Positions 61,318 to 64,000 of a stretch of 64,000 nucleotides of DNA are shown one piece after another. The DNA comes from Deltaproteobacteria bacterium (GTDB taxonomy: Bacteria > Desulfobacterota > Desulfobulbia > Desulfobulbales > Desulfurivibrionaceae). Numbering within the stretch: the first letter of the stretch is position 1; the number at the start of each line of letters is the position of its first letter. The stretch spans positions 62,001 through 126,000 of the forward strand of contig DUZW01000003.1 of assembly GCA_013349295.1 (NCBI GenBank). Reading direction: 5' to 3'. A program made the position numbers and the translations under genes. The notes beneath the pieces were generated by a model. It did no database searches. It saw only the letters and a program-made list of their open reading frames with translations, and had not been told where the DNA came from.

Positions 61318-64000
61318 ATGCGCTACATCGCTGATCTCCACATCCATTCCCCCTTTTCCCGCGCGACCAGCAAGGCAGGCAACCTGCAAGGCCTTGCCGC
61401 CTGGGCCATGGTCAAGGGCATCCATCTGCTCGGCACCGGGGACTTCACCCATCCCGGCTGGTTCAGTCAGCTCAAGGAACAGCTTGTCCCCGCCGAACCG
61501 GGATTCTTTAAGCTCAAGAATGAGACGATCCCCCAGGCCCTGCCGCAGGTAACGCCGGAAGCGCTTCCCATCCGATTCCTGCTCACCGCCGAAATCAGCA
61601 GCATATACAAACGACACGGCGCGGTGCGCAAGGTCCACAACCTGCTCTATGTGCCTGATTTCGCTTCGGCGGAACGAATAAACAGTGTTCTGGCCGGCAT
61701 CGGCAACATTGAGTCGGACGGCCGCCCCATCCTGGGCCTTGACTCCCGCGACCTGCTCGAAATCCTGCTCGAAAATGCGCCGGAGGGGTTCCTGGTTCCA
61801 GCCCACATCTGGACACCATGGTTCTCCCTGTTCGGCTCACGATCCGGCTTTGACACCATTGAGGAATGTTACGGCGATCTCAGCCCACACGTCTTCGCCC
61901 TGGAAACCGGTCTCTCCTCGGACCCGGACATGAACCGACTCATTCCTGCCTTGGATCGCTTCGCCCTGATCTCCAACTCCGATTGCCATTCCCCCTCCAA
62001 GCTGGGCCGGGAGGCCAACATCTTCAATACCGGTTTCAATTTTTTTGATCTGCGGCAGGCCCTGAAAAATCCCCTGACCGACGCCTTTTCCGCAACGATA
62101 GAATTCTACCCGGAAGAGGGCAAATACCATTGCGACGGCCACCGTAACTGCGGGGTCTGCATTGAGCCGATTGAAACACGAAAGCTCGGAGCCATTTGTC
62201 CGGCCTGCCATAAACCCCTCACCGTGGGGGTGCTGCACCGAGTAATGGAGCTGGCCGAAAGAACAGAGCCCTACTACCCGCCAGGCTCGCCCGGTGTGCA
62301 CAGCCTTATTCCGCTGCCCGAGGTGTTGGGCGAGATTCTCGGCGCAGGCCCTGCCACCAAGGGAGTGATGGCCCTGTACTCCAAGGTCGTTGCCCGCTTC
62401 GGTTCGGAATTCAATCTGCTGATCAACACGCCGGTGGACGAGATCAACCTGATGTCCCCGGTATTGGGCGAGGCGGTGACCCGCATCCGTGCCGGCAATG
62501 TCATTCGCACCCCTGGCTATGATGGCGAATTCGGCGTAATCCGGGTCTTTGCCGAGGGTGAGCGGGAGGAGCTGGCCGGCCAGATCAGCCTGTTTTCCGG
62601 AAAAAAGACCAAATCCCCCTCAAAAAAAAAGGACCGCACCCCGCTGCCCCTTGAAAAAAAGCCCTCTCCCTCCGCCGATAAGCCCCAGCCTCCGCGAAAG
62701 CCCAATCCGGAACAGCTTGCCGCCATCGCCTGCAAAGCCGAAACCATCCTGGTGGCTGCCGGGCCGGGCACAGGCAAGACCTTTACCCTGGTGGCCAGAA
62801 TCGAACATTTGCTGACTGCGGAGAATGCCCGTCCAGAGGAGATGGTGGCCATCACCTTTACCAACCGGGCAGCCCGTGAGATGCAAACTCGTCTGGACCG
62901 GGATCTCGGCGCAGCAGCCCAAGCCATCTTCGTGGGCACCTTCCATGCTTACTGCCTGAGCCTGTTGCGCGAGGAAAACCCTGATTTCATAGTCATCGGC
63001 GAGGATGACCGCGACCTCTATCTGCGCAAGATGCTCCCGGACTTATCCCCGGCCGAACACCATATCCTCAAAAAACAACTGACCTCCTACGTTGAGCAGA
63101 TAAATAGGGGGACACTCCCGACGGACACCGCTCTGCCGGGTCTCCTCCAGCGTTATCTCGCCTCGTTTATGCCAAACCGGGCCATTGACCTCGATCTGCT
63201 CATCCCCTGGTGTGTGGAGCGCCTCAGGGACGACCCTGCCTTTGCCATAACGAACCGGGCAAAAGCGTCACTGATCCGCGAAAGAGCCCGGGTAGCCCAT
63301 CTCTTTGTTGACGAATTCCAGGACCTCAACCATCCGCAGTACCAGCTGGTCCTGTTGCTCGGCGAACAGGCGCGGATATTTGCCATCGGCGACCCCAACC
63401 AGGCCATTTACGGTTTTCGCGGCAGCGACCTCACCTTGTTCCAGCGATTCCGCGAAAGGGAAGGCGTCACCACCCTGTCCCTGATCCGCAACTACCGTTC
63501 AGCCCCGGCCATTATCGATGGCGCATCGGCCCTCATCCGCCGGAACCGGCAAAGCGGCGACACCCAACTCTTGCCAGAAAGCACCGGCACGGCGCTCATC
63601 GAATGGCACAGACCGGCAAACGCCCAAGCCGAGGCGGAGTTTATCGTGCGCCGCATCGAAGAGGGATTGGGCGGTATCAGCAGCCTCTCCCTCCCCACTG
63701 GTCGAAACGGCGACCAACCCCGGAGCTTTGCCGACTTCGCCGTACTTTACCGGCTCAGCCAGATGGCCGAACCCATTGCCGAAGCCCTGCACCGCAAAGG
63801 CATCCCCTTCCAACTCGTCGGCGCCACCCCATTTTATCTGAAGCCCGCCCTGAAGGCCGCCTGCCATTTTCTGCTGGCCAGCGTGGCGGACGCAAGCTTG
63901 CACGAACATCTCCTGCTGATTGCAGACCTTCCAGGGGTCGGAGAAGCGACCATCTCCCTCCTTGAGAAAGAACTCCCTCTCCGTTGCCCTGATTTCCATG
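61318..64000 (+). CDS. PHP-domain/UvrD-type helicase fusion (3' truncated)
   Basis: About 894 residues are visible and the frame is open to the window end. Residues about 1-400 form a PHP-type metal-dependent phosphoesterase domain (ADLHIHSPFSRATSK, SNSDCHSPSKLG) with a cysteine-rich segment (CDGHRNCGVC...CPACHK). A lysine/proline-rich linker (about 425-465) leads to a superfamily-1 helicase: Walker A AGPGTGKT near 480, VDEFQDLNHPQY, GDPNQAIYGFRGSD and the NYRS motif. Such fusions occur in several anaerobes; a repair or DNA-end-processing role is likely but unproven. Confidence 0.93.
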   Translation, partial: MRYIADLHIHSPFSRATSKAGNLQGLAAWAMVKGIHLLGTGDFTHPGWFSQLKEQLVPAEPGFFKLKNETIPQALPQVTPEALPIRFLLTAEISSIYKRHGAVRKVHNLLYVPDFASAERINSVLAGIGNIESDGRPILGLDSRDLLEILLENAPEGFLVPAHIWTPWFSLFGSRSGFDTIEECYGDLSPHVFALETGLSSDPDMNRLIPALDRFALISNSDCHSPSKLGREANIFNTGFNFFDLRQALKNPLTDAFSATIEFYPEEGKYHCDGHRNCGVCIEPIETRKLGAICPACHKPLTVGVLHRVMELAERTEPYYPPGSPGVHSLIPLPEVLGEILGAGPATKGVMALYSKVVARFGSEFNLLINTPVDEINLMSPVLGEAVTRIRAGNVIRTPGYDGEFGVIRVFAEGEREELAGQISLFSGKKTKSPSKKKDRTPLPLEKKPSPSADKPQPPRKPNPEQLAAIACKAETILVAAGPGTGKTFTLVARIEHLLTAENARPEEMVAITFTNRAAREMQTRLDRDLGAAAQAIFVGTFHAYCLSLLREENPDFIVIGEDDRDLYLRKMLPDLSPAEHHILKKQLTSYVEQINRGTLPTDTALPGLLQRYLASFMPNRAIDLDLLIPWCVERLRDDPAFAITNRAKASLIRERARVAHLFVDEFQDLNHPQYQLVLLLGEQARIFAIGDPNQAIYGFRGSDLTLFQRFREREGVTTLSLIRNYRSAPAIIDGASALIRRNRQSGDTQLLPESTGTALIEWHRPANAQAEAEFIVRRIEEGLGGISSLSLPTGRNGDQPRSFADFAVLYRLSQMAEPIAEALHRKGIPFQLVGATPFYLKPALKAACHFLLASVADASLHEHLLLIADLPGVGEATISLLEKELPLRCPDFH

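Noticed and set aside
1-64000. CRISPR arrays, insertion sequences, prophage
   Set aside because: No regularly spaced direct repeats, transposase, integrase or phage structural gene was found; tRNA genes show no adjacent integrase.

Overview
The window looks like a chromosomal segment of a Gram-negative, anaerobic, cytochrome-rich deltaproteobacterium. My best guess is the phylum Desulfobacterota, perhaps order Desulfobulbales. This is inferred from multiheme c-type cytochromes, a cytochrome c / Tat-exported Fe-S protein / NrfD membrane complex, many PAS-domain sensors with sigma-54 activators, DUF116, a DsrE-like protein and a rhodanese-ferritin fusion. There are no phage genes, no transposase and no CRISPR array. 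The flanks carry ordinary housekeeping loci.

Layout. 1-1286: the end of a membrane-anchored multiheme cytochrome c with an EF-hand loop, coupled to a b-type cytochrome. 1398-8884: a PAS/sigma-54 activator, PlsC, a short DUF748/AsmA-like protein, a PrmA-like methyltransferase, a MerR regulator, and a histidine kinase whose ATP-binding motifs are eroded. 8953-21283 is the accessory core, all on the minus strand: an NrfD/Fe-S/pentaheme cytochrome operon, an FtsH protease, two small related membrane proteins, and a five-gene operon (DsrE-like, fatty-acid hydroxylase-like, rhodanese-ferritin fusion, PAS histidine kinase, sigma-54 response regulator). 21555-26070: a hybrid kinase, DUF116, a lone FliS-like protein and CorA. 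26329-32729: a TolC/adaptor/RND efflux operon ending in DUF599. 32960-37213: pstSC-(41-codon ORF)-pstAB-phoU. 37261-44507: CmoA, two LTA-synthase-type sulfatase-fold enzymes and an OmpR-type two-component pair. 44571-52553: tRNA-Pro, then (minus strand) thrS-infC-rpmI-rplT-pheS-pheT-ihfA-merR, and tRNA-Val. 52845-56127: recR, ybaB, dnaX, SRP RNA, tRNA-Ser. 56286-61038: surface-polysaccharide dehydratase and glycosyl-1-phosphate transferase, tRNA-Ser, tadA, a thioredoxin-reductase-like enzyme. 61318-end: a PHP-UvrD fusion helicase cut by the window edge.

The most interesting reading is a complete sigma-54 circuit. Two places in the accessory core share one architecture: a gene stop codon, then a palindrome built on TGTTGCA/TGCAACA, then a rho-independent terminator, then a TTGGCACA-N3-TGTGC promoter-like element 250-290 bp from the palindrome. 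One drives the pentaheme cytochrome/Fe-S/NrfD operon, the other the two small membrane proteins. The sigma-54 response regulator and its cysteine-rich PAS kinase lie beside the second site and share an operon with sulfur-relay-type genes. I infer a redox- or sulfur-responsive system controlling a quinone-linked electron-transfer complex. A second discovery is a family of about 105-bp palindromic intergenic repeats (three copies, possibly a shortened fourth). Smaller points are a 41-codon ORF overlapping pstC and pstA by ATGA, an apparent AUC start codon for infC, and a tRNA-Val with C instead of U at position 33.
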